A DNA stretch of 64,000 nucleotides from Actinomycetota bacterium (GTDB lineage Bacteria > Actinomycetota > Thermoleophilia > RBG-16-64-13): positions 1-64,000 of the forward strand of contig JAHJSA010000035.1 in assembly GCA_018830645.1 (NCBI GenBank), read 5' to 3'. Under the pieces are notes generated by a model. The model saw only the letters and a program-made list of their open reading frames with translations. It was not told where the DNA came from and searched no databases. The position numbers and the translations under genes are program-made. Shown here in pieces: positions 1 through 7,111 of the stretch (position 1 is its first letter; each line of letters starts with the position of its first letter).

Positions 1-60
1 CCTGGTCCGATACTCGACGAAGGGCTCGCCTTCGAGCAACCAGTCGACTGGAACGTTCAC
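1..60 (-). CDS. Start of an unidentified gene running off the left edge
   Basis: Only the first 20 codons are in the window. The GTG start at 58-60 is preceded on the minus strand by a strong GGAGGTGAT ribosome binding site, which is why I call it. The visible start reads MNVPVDWLLEGEPFVEYRTR. Short DWLLEG...EYRT openings occur in alpha/alpha-toroid (prenyltransferase/squalene-cyclase-like) proteins, but 20 residues are too few to assign a family. It lies just downstream of a decayed IS5-like transposase, so it may be the next cassette or resident gene beyond the element. Confidence 0.35.
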   Translation of the reverse strand, partial: MNVPVDWLLEGEPFVEYRTR

Positions 61-199
61 ATCACCTCCAAGGCGACGCCGCGCACCCAACTCGCCAAGG
101 ATACCGCTCTCGGTCCGCTGTCTGGGCACGCTTCCAGTGCGCCCGGACCACGGCTCGATCTTCTTGAGACCGTCCGACGGGAGATCCGGGAGTACGCCG

Positions 200-450
200 A
201 ACACGCGCGCTCGCACTCTTGGAAGCAACGGTGGGCTGAGGACGAGGAGCATATCCCCGTGATGACGTTCAGGGCGTTCCACTGCATACCGGTGCGCAAC
301 ACCAGGAGGATGGCGTTCATAGCGCTTCGGTCAGGCACTCTCGGACGCGGTGGCAGCCCAAGGGGTGTGGCGGCGGGGGCGGCAGGGGCGGGGCCATCCG
401 CTCCCACAGCCAATCGGGGATGCGCCGGCCATCGTCGCGATCGACGAGTC
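200..450 (-). pseudogene. IS5-family transposase, N-terminal remnant
   Basis: Reading the minus strand from about 435, one frame gives DDGRRIPDWLWERM followed by a proline-rich LPPPPPHPLGCHR, and after a one-base shift RPRVPDRSAMNAILLVLRTG and GMQWNALN, then a serine-rich SSSSAHR. This is the typical order of the N-terminal domain of IS5/IS427-type transposases (PLLPP...HPLGCHRPRVPDR...LRTGCQWNAL). The frame is broken at least once, the GICSSSSAHRRFQEW segment is altered, and the catalytic DDE part is missing. The element appears to have landed where the attC of the DUF1801 cassette should be. I cannot define its terminal inverted repeats. Confidence 0.6.
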
Positions 451-545
451 CCCTGGTTCCTCCTCTGATCGGTGGCTCGATGGCCGGCCAACCACCGGGT
501 TCAGCATGGGCTGCCAGAGTCCTTCTGAGATAGGGCCTAAGGGTT

Positions 546-917
546 TCAGCCCACCGCTTTCTTCACGAGCGCGGCGATCTTCGCCTCTTCGGGGCCGGTC
601 AACTGCTTCACGGCGAAGGCGACCGGCCACATGGCGCCTTCGTCGAGGTTAGCCTCGTGTTGGAAGCCGAGAGTCGCGTACCTCGTCTTGAATTTGTGCG
701 CGCTTTGGAAGAAGCAGACGACTTTTCCGTCTTTCGCATACGCGGGCATCCCGTACCAGAGTCTTGGCGAGAGAACCGGCGCGTTGGCTTTGATGATCGC
801 ATCGAGCCGCTCGGCTATCACGCGATCAGGTTCCGGCATCGCGGCGATGTTTGCGAGCACCTCGGCCTCGCCGTCGACCTTCTTCGTTGCCCTGTTGGTA
901 GTCTTCTTCTCAGCCAT
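546..917 (-). CDS. DUF1801 (YdhG-like) protein
   Basis: This encodes 123 residues starting [13 protein letters not shown]; the ATG at 915-917 follows GGAGGG, while the longer open frame upstream has no comparable site. A lysine-rich start is followed by the DUF1801/YdhG fold signature: [23 protein letters not shown] around residues 63-85 and a [11 protein letters not shown] segment. Bacterial members are small alpha/beta proteins, some named iron chaperones (Fra/YdhG), with no settled biochemical role. The gene begins 28 bp after the attC-like site at 945-1001, so it sits like the last cassette of the array. Its own downstream attC is not visible; an IS remnant occupies that place. Confidence 0.75.
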   Translation of the reverse strand: MAEKKTTNRATKKVDGEAEVLANIAAMPEPDRVIAERLDAIIKANAPVLSPRLWYGMPAYAKDGKVVCFFQSAHKFKTRYATLGFQHEANLDEGAMWPVAFAVKQLTGPEEAKIAALVKKAVG

Positions 918-944
918 TGGCCCTCCTGTGTCGGACTCACGTAC

Positions 945-1001
945 GGCCAAGCCGCTCAGCCGCGGCGCAAAGCGGCGTCGGTCTGCAGCGGCTTGTTAGG
1001 T
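945..1001 (-). other. attC-like recombination site, partly decayed
   Basis: On the minus strand this site starts with ACCTAAC followed by AAGC and ends with GGCTGAGCGGC then CTTGGCC. The layout is that of an integron attC: an RYYYAAC box followed by AA, an imperfect palindrome centred on GACGCCGC...GCGGC, and a closing core box. The closing box has C instead of G in GTTRRRY, so recombination competence is doubtful. It lies 7 bp beyond the stop of hicA, the usual position for a cassette attC, and shares the GCTGAGCGGC segment with the sites at 2498-2584 and 7824-7869. Confidence 0.6.
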
Positions 1002-1008
1002 GGCGCGC

Positions 1009-1233
1009 TCACCGGGCGCCCAGGAGTTCGTCCACCGTGAGACGGACATCAGCGGCGATCTTGCGCAGAAGTGTGGGCGAGACGTCGCGACCGGCATGGA
1101 AGGGCACAGTGGTCGAGCGTCCGTCGGGGTGGCGCAGCTGCTTGTGCGATCCGCGCTGGCGGACCACCTCGAAACCGTGCGCTTCGGGCAAAGCGACGAC
1201 CTGCCGAGCCTTGAGGACCCGCAGGCTGCCCAC
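1009..1233 (-). CDS. hicA: HicA-type mRNA interferase toxin
   Basis: This encodes 74 residues from a GTG start. HicA toxins are small double-stranded-RNA-binding-fold ribonucleases that cleave mRNA. The family pattern is clear: a start like LKARQVVALPEAHGFEVVRQ, then RGSHKQLRHPDG, with the catalytic histidine in GSHKQ at about residue 29, and a C-terminal hydrophobic TLLRKIAADVRLTVDEL helix. It is transcribed just after the HicB antitoxin with a 3-bp gap and ends 7 bp before an attC-like site, the standard architecture of a toxin-antitoxin integron cassette. Such pairs are thought to stabilise cassette arrays. Confidence 0.88.
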   Translation of the reverse strand: MGSLRVLKARQVVALPEAHGFEVVRQRGSHKQLRHPDGRSTTVPFHAGRDVSPTLLRKIAADVRLTVDELLGAR

Positions 1234-1236
1234 GGG

Positions 1237-1446
1237 TCAGGCGACCTGGATGGTGCGTACGTCGACGAACTCAGACTCCAGCGCAGGTTCGCCGTCTTCA
1301 AGCAGCATCTCAATGACCTCGCGCAAGTTCTGCTGCAACTCGTCGATGTCGGCACCTTGGGTGTGGGCACCCGGCCAGCCAGACACGTAGCCGACGAGTA
1401 GGTTGGTCTCTGGGTCACGCTCGACGACAAAGCGATACGAACGCAT
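1237..1446 (-). CDS. hicB: HicB-type antitoxin
   Basis: This encodes 69 residues starting MRSYRFVVERDPETN; the ATG at 1444-1446 follows AAGGAGG. The protein has the HicB partial RNase-H fold features: a Y-x-V-x-E-x-D strand, GYVSGWPGAHTQG with the typical P-G-x-x-T/S-x-G loop, and a DELQQNLREVIEMLLED helix. It lacks the C-terminal DNA-binding helix-turn-helix seen in longer HicB proteins, so autoregulation may be weak or rely on another element. Together with hicA it forms one cassette. Confidence 0.88.
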   Translation of the reverse strand: MRSYRFVVERDPETNLLVGYVSGWPGAHTQGADIDELQQNLREVIEMLLEDGEPALESEFVDVRTIQVA

Positions 1447-1542
1447 GATCCGCCTCCTTCCGGCCCCCATACGATAGCGGAAAGCCATGGCCGACGCACC
1501 AGCGTGGCCACGAAACGTCAACGTCTGGCGCTTAACCTGCGC

Positions 1543-1601
1543 GCCTAACGGCCTCCATCATGCTCCCACGTCCGGCGCGTCAGGTGAAGCGCTTGTTGGG
1601 C
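1543..1601 (-). other. attC recombination site of the two-CxxC cassette
   Basis: On the minus strand the site starts GCCCAAC then AAGCGCTTCA and ends in GGCC then GTTAGGC. Both 7-bp simple sites match the integron consensus (RYYYAAC and GTTRRRY), and the AAGCG...TCA...TGACGC stretch after the first box matches the bottom-strand half typical of attC. The site is 59 bp, at the short end of the known range. The stop codon of the upstream gene (1558-1560) lies inside it, as often happens in cassettes. Confidence 0.75.
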
Positions 1602-2463
1602 GGCACGCCACCGCCACCCACACGAGTCTCCGCACCCCAAGCGCCTCCAGGGTCTTGCGCGCGCGCTGCGACACCACGATCCCTGCACCACCGCCGACAA
1701 GGCGCGCTTGCGAAGGATGACAGATCTGGCGCCAGTCGCCGAAGTACTCAAACGTGTGGTTGAAGTCGCAGGCATCGCTAGGAAAGGAGGCGTAGACGGG
1801 TGCCTCCGGAGCATGTAGGTCGCGATAGTGACCGCTGCGGCCGCAGGTGGGGCACACGTCGATGGCGCTGTAGCCGGTTGTGGAGGAATCCAGCTTGGGT
1901 AGGTAGCCGGCCACCTTGAGCCAGCCAAACCGGGCATCGGGCGGGCGACGACGCGTCTTCACGGGCTGAATCTCAAACCCAGTCAATCCGGTGAGACCTG
2001 TGGCCACTCGTGCCGTGACGATGAGGCGCGCTTCGTAGACCAGATGGTCGATGTCCTTCTGGCCCATGGCGCCGAGTTCCGCCAACAGTGGTGCGACCGG
2101 GACCGCACCCGCGCCACATGTCCTGCAGGCGTGCCCGAAATCGTACACCTGGCCGTAGTCGACGCCGCCGTACAATCCGGCAGTAGCGATTCTGAGCACG
2201 AGCCAGTCGGCCGCATCGAGCTCGCTCTTGGTGTGGACACGATCGACGCGGGTGAGCGGCTTGACTCCCCGCTCCCGGAGTCTTTCGAGAAGGGGCTCGA
2301 GTCTAGGGTCCTCGGCCGGGAGCCTGAGCCGCACCCCAGTGTGCATCGAGCCAAGCTGATCAAGCGCCACGTCGGTGAGAAGGTTGGAGTCAGCCAGCAG
2401 CCGACGCGCCTCGTCGCCACGCTCGTGTCCGAGAAAGAACGAGACGTACAGGTAGTCTTGCAT
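1558..2463 (-). CDS. Uncharacterised cassette protein with two CxxC pairs
   Basis: This encodes 301 residues from the ATG at 2461-2463, preceded by GGAGAG; a GTG 15 bp upstream is the alternative. I do not recognise the family. Visible features are an N-terminal YLYVSFFLGHERGDEA segment, a charged helical LEPLLERLRERGV stretch, a CRTCG motif near residue 115 and a CPTCGRSGH motif near residue 207. These could form one split zinc site or two knuckles. The C-terminal third ends in an RARKTLEALGV segment and a basic tail that runs into the attC. It occupies a complete cassette between attC sites at 1543-1601 and 2498-2584. Confidence 0.7.
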   Translation of the reverse strand: MQDYLYVSFFLGHERGDEARRLLADSNLLTDVALDQLGSMHTGVRLRLPAEDPRLEPLLERLRERGVKPLTRVDRVHTKSELDAADWLVLRIATAGLYGGVDYGQVYDFGHACRTCGAGAVPVAPLLAELGAMGQKDIDHLVYEARLIVTARVATGLTGLTGFEIQPVKTRRRPPDARFGWLKVAGYLPKLDSSTTGYSAIDVCPTCGRSGHYRDLHAPEAPVYASFPSDACDFNHTFEYFGDWRQICHPSQARLVGGGAGIVVSQRARKTLEALGVRRLVWVAVACRPTSASPDAPDVGA

Positions 2464-2497
2464 CCACTCTCCGGTCACCGGCTGACTTGCCGTGTCC

Positions 2498-2584
2498 GCC
2501 CAACGCCCGGCCGCTCAGCTGCGAGCCCCGCGGCTACGTCTCGCCGCGACGCCTTGGCGAGCCAGCTTGATCCGCTTGTTGGGC
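2498..2584 (-). other. attC recombination site of the membrane-protein cassette
   Basis: On the minus strand the site starts GCCCAAC followed by AAGCGGATCAAGC and ends GCAGCTGAGCGGCC then GTTGGGC. Both simple sites fit RYYYAAC/GTTRRRY perfectly and are exact reverse complements of each other. The interior is an imperfect palindrome of 87 bp in total. This is the clearest attC of the array. It starts 38 bp after the stop of the membrane-protein gene, so that gene plus this site make one cassette. Confidence 0.82.
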
Positions 2585-2622
2585 GTTCGCGGTTTGTCCG
2601 CGAGCAAGGACTCCATCGGGGC

Positions 2623-3105
2623 TCATGGCCCCGAGGTCGCCGGAACGGTGGATAGCACTCGCCCTGCCGTCGAGAGACGCACGGCGACTACGAGTGCGAG
2701 GACGGACACCGCCCCCAGTGCGCCCACACCGATGAGTGCGCCGACGTAGAAGGGTGTCACGTCGAGCGTTCGCGCCATCTCCTCGGCCAGGCGACTGCCG
2801 GGGCCATAGGCCGCCTGCGCGTAGGTGAACCACGCCGCCACCACGGCTGCGCACGCTCTCATGGGCCAGTTCCCGGCGACCAGGAGAAGGGCACAGAGCG
2901 CGCCCACGATCAGCATGCCGACCTCGGCCGGCGGCGCGGCGCCCCAGCGAGCCCAGAGTGGAAGGAGGTTCACCGCGGACACCGCATCGCGGCTGTGGCC
3001 GAACCGCGCCAGGGTGACGACAAGCATCGTCAAGGCGCACACCAGGCCGAGGATACCGCCGATGAGAAGCACCCACCTGAGCGCATTCCGTGAGCTTGCG
3101 TCCAC
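2623..3105 (-). CDS. Small integral membrane protein of a gene cassette
   Basis: This encodes 160 residues from a GTG start (3103-3105) with GGAGGGG immediately upstream. The protein shows about four hydrophobic helices: WVLLIGGILGLVCALTMLVV near residues 11-31, a VGMLIVGALCALLLVAG segment near 62-78, an ACAAVVAAWFTYA segment near 84-96, and a C-terminal GALIGVGALGAVSVLALVVA segment near 122-142. No conserved family is recognisable. Its start is 37 bp from the GTTGGGC core at 3142-3148, so it is the first cassette next to the presumed attI end. Confidence 0.7.
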   Translation of the reverse strand: MDASSRNALRWVLLIGGILGLVCALTMLVVTLARFGHSRDAVSAVNLLPLWARWGAAPPAEVGMLIVGALCALLLVAGNWPMRACAAVVAAWFTYAQAAYGPGSRLAEEMARTLDVTPFYVGALIGVGALGAVSVLALVVAVRLSTAGRVLSTVPATSGP

Positions 3106-3141
3106 CGCCCCTCCTATCGCCAGGCTCTACTGGGTTGATAC

Positions 3142-3148
3142 GCCCAAC
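3142..3148 (-). other. Integron core site at the head of the array (attI-like)
   Basis: The minus strand reads ATTGTTGGGC here, a perfect GTTRRRY core, with no RYYYAAC partner or quasi-palindrome upstream. A lone core box facing the first cassette is what an attI site looks like. It lies between the first cassette gene and the 24-bp repeats next to the intI remnant. Without a functional integrase to test against, attI identity is inferred from position only. Confidence 0.5.
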
Positions 3149-3261
3149 AATACTTCTGCAGTCTGCCTAAATCGGCCATCGCCTGCCATCTGTCTGTCTA
3201 TGCATCCCCCCGAAGACGACGTGAGGGTCCCCGGAAAAGCGCCTGTTCTCGCGAGGAAGCA

Positions 3262-3381
3262 CTTCCGCCCGCACGCGGGGGCACGCTTCCGCCCGCACGC
3301 GGGGGCACGCTTCCGCCCGCACGCGGGGGCACGCTTCCGCCCGCACGCGGGGGCACGCTTCCGCCCGCACGCGGGGGCACG
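3262..3381. repeat. Five tandem copies of a 24-bp GC-rich repeat
   Basis: Five head-to-tail copies of a 24-bp unit begin at 3262, 3286, 3310, 3334 and 3358, all identical as far as I can read. Each unit contains CCCGC and GCGGG separated by two bases, a small hairpin. The unit length is a multiple of three and contains no stop in any frame, so long shadow reading frames cross it. There are no spacers, so this is not a CRISPR array. It sits between the 3' end of the broken intI and the first cassette. Confidence 0.95.
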
Positions 3382-3411
3382 TACATAGGCAAACAGTATA
3401 TGTCGCGGCCT

Positions 3412-3625
3412 TCAGCCGTCAAGCGGACTGCGCACGCTCAGGCCGGCGCGGTTCAGAACGTGGGTGTAGATCATCGTCGTCCGCACATCTTTGTAGCCGA
3501 GCAGCTCCTCGATGGTGGGGATATAGGCTCACTGCCAGCCCCACTCGGACGCGGCATCGGGGTACTTGGCGGTCCGGAGCATCCGGGAACGGGGACAGTA
3601 CAGCTACCGACTCAGACAAGACGAC
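3412..3625 (-). pseudogene. intI: Integron integrase (IntI) remnant
   Basis: The minus strand encodes, up to the stop at 3412-3414, [20 protein letters not shown] then [13 protein letters not shown]. This is the C-terminus of IntI-type tyrosine recombinases, including the nucleophile tyrosine in TTMIYTHVL. Just upstream, in fragments, come RTAKYPDAASEWGWQ, matching the IntI-specific region before YVFP, and perhaps LSESVAVLS, resembling the LPES segment after the first catalytic arginine. The stretch between GWQ and IEELLG (about 60-70 residues including the HxxR box) is deleted and the N-terminal half is gone, so no active enzyme is possible. The gene points the same way as the cassettes, with its 3' end towards them, unlike class 1 integrons but like the reverse arrangement of Treponema. 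No gene is recognisable from 3626 to 3756. Confidence 0.78.
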
Positions 3626-3756
3626 GGAGACAACACATGGACCAAGTACCTGAACCAGGGGATCAAGGGATCCTGTTCCCCCGGATGGACCGGAATCGCT
3701 CGACGACGCAGGCTGAAGAGGTTCTCGCCAGGTTCGAGGCGAAGCCCGGCGCGTGA

Positions 3757-4251
3757 TTAGTCACCGTGGAGCCAGACCTTGGTCAGGTCGAACGGATGGA
3801 ACTTGTAGGTGGCCGCTTCCTTCTCAGGCATCACCTGGATGCAGAGCTTCCACTTCGGGAAGTCACCCTTCTCGATGGCCTCGTCCAGGTCGCGCTGGTG
3901 GCTCTCGCGATCCCTGCCGACAAGCGCCTCGGCCTCGGCGTCGGTGAGGTTCTCGATGCATAGTTGAGGTCGGGGAACTTCAGCGGATCGCGCAGGAAGA
4001 GCACCGGCGTGTTGTTGCCCACCAGGTCCCAGTTGCCCTCTTCCGTGTAGAGCTTGACGGCGAAGCCGCGGATATCGCGCTCGGCATCGGCGGCCCCGCG
4101 CTCGCCGGCCACGGTCGAGAAGCGCACGAAGAGGTCGGTCTTCTTCCCGACTTCCGAGAAGACCCTCGCTCTCGTGTAACGCGTGATGTCATTGGTGACC
4201 GCGAAGGTCCCGTAGGCCCCGGAGCCCTTGGCGTGCATCCTGCGTGCAGAG
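3757..4251 (-). pseudogene. katA: Broken monofunctional heme catalase
   Basis: From 4251 leftwards the minus strand reads [15 protein letters not shown], then [40 protein letters not shown] and [12 protein letters not shown]. These are diagnostic of clade-3 heme catalases from the active-site histidine region onward. After that the sequence jumps in another frame to [20 protein letters not shown] and [15 protein letters not shown], ending [11 protein letters not shown] and a TAA. About 90-100 residues are missing at the junction, the first ~60 residues and the proximal-tyrosine C-terminal domain are also absent. The remaining pieces are well conserved, so decay is probably recent. It cannot encode a working catalase. 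Confidence 0.85.
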
Positions 4252-4265
4252 GGTCTCCAGCTGGG

Positions 4266-5312
4266 TCAGTTTCGTCCCTCCGTCCCGGTCTTCCGCCCGC
4301 CCAGCCGATCGATCAAGAGTGTGGTCGTGAACCCGCCCAATGCCAGTGCCAGGGCGCCCGCGATCTGCCCACCGGTCGGGGGGACGCGTTGCAGAGGCCA
4401 GTGCTTCTCATCGAGCGATGCGACGCCTGCCGCGTCCAACACGACACCCCTGTGTACGTAGCCTTCAGCCGGGCGGACCGGTTCTTGAAAGGGATAGAGC
4501 CCGACGACCGCGCCGACCAGCAGGCCTAGGAGGAGGCCGAGGATCGCTTTGTCATGGTGCTGAAGCAACCATTTCAGGAGATTGCCCACGCCAACGACAC
4601 CTATAACCACGCCGACACCGACGGGCACCAAGACATCCATGCTCCCCATCACGAGAGCGCCATCGACGCCGCCCCCATCCCATCCAAAGAGCCCTATCTT
4701 CAGGCTGTCCACGGCCCCCAGGATGACTTCGTACTGACCAAGCAGAAGGAGTATGTAGCCGCCGCTGACGCCCGGCAGAATCATGGCGGAGGCGCCGGCT
4801 AGGCCCGACAGCAGCAACAACGGCCAATGTGTTCCTCCAGAGATCGTTCGTTCGCCACCGAAGGCCATGAGTACCATCAGTACGAAGCCGACCGCTGCTG
4901 AAGCCCAGAGCGTGGGCGTGGCCGGACGAGCCAGACGCCAGACGACAGGCACGCCGCCGAGAGTCAGGCCGATGAAGATGCTGTACATCGCCCAGCGTTG
5001 CTCGATCACGAGGTCCTTGAGCACGCCTGCGAACAGAAGAATCACCAGGGCGGCGGCGCCGCCGATGGTCCCCAGCGCCACGATGGAGCGGGTACGGAAG
5101 CGCAAGGTGGTAAGGTCGGCGATGGCGGAGATGAACGTCGGATATACTCCGGCGGCCAACAGCATCGTTCCACCGCTGACACCGGGAACAAGGTTCGCGA
5201 GTCCCATCAGGACCCCACCGACGCCTCCGCGGGCCACAAGTTCGGGAAGCGCGATCGCCTCCTCCACCTCAAGAGCGCTCCGACTGCCCGCTTCGGGCGC
5301 AGGGCTAGACAT
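4266..5312 (-). CDS. DUF368 polyprenyl-phosphate transporter
   Basis: This encodes 348 residues, with about eight to nine hydrophobic helices. DUF368 proteins (PopT/UptA-related) recycle undecaprenyl phosphate across the cytoplasmic membrane for cell-envelope synthesis. Diagnostic motifs are the paired NLVPGVSGGTMLLAAGVY near residue 41 and MILPGVSGGYILLLLGQYE near 177, each marking the start of one inverted repeat half. The C-terminal GALALALGGFTTTLLIDRL helix closes the protein. It is a single gene facing away from the ada-like gene; the 256 bp between them (5313-5568) should hold both promoters, but I see no clear operator. Confidence 0.88.
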   Translation of the reverse strand: MSSPAPEAGSRSALEVEEAIALPELVARGGVGGVLMGLANLVPGVSGGTMLLAAGVYPTFISAIADLTTLRFRTRSIVALGTIGGAAALVILLFAGVLKDLVIEQRWAMYSIFIGLTLGGVPVVWRLARPATPTLWASAAVGFVLMVLMAFGGERTISGGTHWPLLLLSGLAGASAMILPGVSGGYILLLLGQYEVILGAVDSLKIGLFGWDGGGVDGALVMGSMDVLVPVGVGVVIGVVGVGNLLKWLLQHHDKAILGLLLGLLVGAVVGLYPFQEPVRPAEGYVHRGVVLDAAGVASLDEKHWPLQRVPPTGGQIAGALALALGGFTTTLLIDRLGGRKTGTEGRN

Positions 5313-5568
5313 GTGCAGCGGATGCTCCGGTCACGCAGCGGCGTCCTGGGTGGCGCCGTGGGCGAGCGCGCCCGGGGATTCGACGACCTCCGCGATCCGG
5401 GGCCTGTCGGTCTCGCGCTCAAGCTCGATTGTGAGTACGACCGACACCGCGCCAACCTCCTGAGGAATCAAGACAAGGATACTACTACTCGGCCGCAAGA
5501 ACCGGGTCGTGTCCGCTCGGCGGCGGTGCTATCGTCGGAGGCGTTCCGGATAGGGGAGGAGCCTCGAG

Positions 5569-6405
5569 TTGGACACAGACTACGAGCGCGTGAAGAGCGC
5601 CATCATGTATATAGAGGAGAGCGCCTCGATGCAGCCGACGCTCGAAGACGTGGCCGCTCACGTCGGGCTGAGCCGCTACCATTTCCAGCGCGTCTTCCGA
5701 CGGTGGGCGGGGGTCAGTCCCAAGCGATTCCTCCAACACCTGACGGCGAGCCGCGCGAAGGCCCTGCTGAGGGATTCTCAACCTATCCTGGACACCGCAT
5801 TCGCGGTCGGCTTGAGCGGACCCGGCCGTCTGCACGACCTGATCGTCGCCACAGACGCGGTCACGCCCGGCGAGTACAAGGCGCATGGTGAGGGCATCAC
5901 CATCCGGTACGGAATCCACGAGACGCCCTTTGGATCGTGCCTGATCGGCGTGACCGACCGCGGCATCTGCGCACTCCGATTCTTCGACGGCCCGGATTCC
6001 CGGGATGCGATCGCCGAGCTTGCGCAGGAGTGGGGACTCGCCTGCATCGTCAGGGATGATGAGGGGACGCGCCGGCTCGTAGAGTCGATCTTCGAGAGAG
6101 CCGGCGCCTCCATCGAGCCGCTCCCGCTCCTATTGAGGGGCACCAACTTCCAGATCAGAGTCTGGGAAGGGCTCCTGCGTGTGCCGGAGAGCTGTCTCGT
6201 TTCTTACGGCGGTCTTGCCGAGCGCTTGGGCGTGCCGTCTGCGACCCGCGCCGTGGCCGGTGCGGTCGGGGCCAATCCGATCGCTTTCGTCATCCCGTGT
6301 CACAGAGTCCTCAGGTCGACGGGTGCCCTCGGTGGATACCGGTGGGGCCCCGATCGCAAACTTGTCATGCTCAAGCGCGAGGTTGCAGTTGGGGCGGAAC
6401 AATGA
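5569..6405 (+). CDS. Ada-like regulator/methylated-DNA-cysteine methyltransferase
   Basis: This encodes 278 residues from a TTG start preceded by GGGGAGGAG. Residues about 5-105 are an AraC-type double helix-turn-helix (LEDVAAHVGLSRYHFQRVFR and VSPKRFLQHLTASRAKALL). The rest is an O6-alkylguanine-DNA alkyltransferase: NFQIRVWEGLLRVPE, GGLAERLGVPSATRAVAG with the arginine finger, and the acceptor cysteine C244 in IPCHRV followed by GGYRWG. It lacks the N-terminal zinc domain of E. coli Ada that senses methylphosphotriesters, so this is the short AraC-Ogt type. The next gene starts on its stop codon, implying a shared transcript. Confidence 0.9.
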   Translation: MDTDYERVKSAIMYIEESASMQPTLEDVAAHVGLSRYHFQRVFRRWAGVSPKRFLQHLTASRAKALLRDSQPILDTAFAVGLSGPGRLHDLIVATDAVTPGEYKAHGEGITIRYGIHETPFGSCLIGVTDRGICALRFFDGPDSRDAIAELAQEWGLACIVRDDEGTRRLVESIFERAGASIEPLPLLLRGTNFQIRVWEGLLRVPESCLVSYGGLAERLGVPSATRAVAGAVGANPIAFVIPCHRVLRSTGALGGYRWGPDRKLVMLKREVAVGAEQ

Positions 6406-6920
6406 GCGAGGCTATCGACTCTCTGGTCTTCGCACCCGGATGTGATCGCCGCTATCGCGAACTCTACGAAGGCATCTTCACAACCTCACTTTGGGAAGTA
6501 CTTGCCGCGGCCGGTTCGTTTCCGTTCCCGGACTACGGAGGCGCGGTGATGACGGTGCATGACCCCTGCCCCACTCGTACGGAGGACCGTGTACATGAGG
6601 CTATCCGGACTCTGCTAGAACGAATGAACGTGAAGCTCGTGGAGCCGATGTCGACCCGCGCCGCCGGTGTCTGCTGTGGCGACAGCTTCTTCGGAACGCT
6701 TCCGGACGCCCGCGTGCGAGAGTTGATGACACGCCGAGCAGACTCAATGCCGGCCGAAGACGTGGTCGTCTATTGCGTGTCCTGCGTCAAAGCGATGCAC
6801 ATCGGGGGCAAACGCCCCCGGTATATGGTGGATCTGCTGTTCGGCGAGACCACGGAGGCCGGGGTGGTCGATCTCACCGAATGGCATGCCGAGCTGGACC
6901 GGTTCATCGCCGAACACTGA
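6402..6920 (+). CDS. Cysteine-rich (CCG) domain Fe-S oxidoreductase-like protein
   Basis: This encodes 172 residues; its ATG overlaps the TGA of the ada-like gene (ATGA), so the two are translationally coupled. It carries one CCG-type cysteine-rich domain: VHDPCPTR near residue 51, GVCCGDSFFG near 89 and YCVSCVKAMH near 125. This is the pattern of HdrB, GlpC and LutA proteins that bind unusual Fe-S clusters in heterodisulfide or lactate/glycerol-phosphate oxidation. Only one of the usual two domains is present and there is no ferredoxin partner here, so the substrate is unknown. Confidence 0.75.
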   Translation: MSEAIDSLVFAPGCDRRYRELYEGIFTTSLWEVLAAAGSFPFPDYGGAVMTVHDPCPTRTEDRVHEAIRTLLERMNVKLVEPMSTRAAGVCCGDSFFGTLPDARVRELMTRRADSMPAEDVVVYCVSCVKAMHIGGKRPRYMVDLLFGETTEAGVVDLTEWHAELDRFIAEH

Positions 6921-7111
6921 GCGGCGCGGCGGGCGCGGATCCCGGACCCTGGTTCGATCAGTCGGCCCCGTGTACGAACGCCGAGGACGCCGTCCCGATC
7001 TTGCGGCCAATGCGATCGGTCGAGAGCGTCCGTATCTGGCTGATTTTCACCAAGGCCTAGCAACGCCGTCGCTTTGAGCCGTGCGCGAAGCGCATCTGCT
7101 CGAAATCGTTG

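Noticed and set aside
3262-3381. The 24-bp tandem repeats as a CRISPR array.
   Set aside because: There are no spacers between units and no cas genes in the window.
7055-7110. A possible attC downstream of vapC (minus-strand GATAACAACG ... GTTGCTAGG).
   Set aside because: The boxes do not fit RYYYAAC and GTTRRRY and the palindrome is poor, so I did not annotate it.
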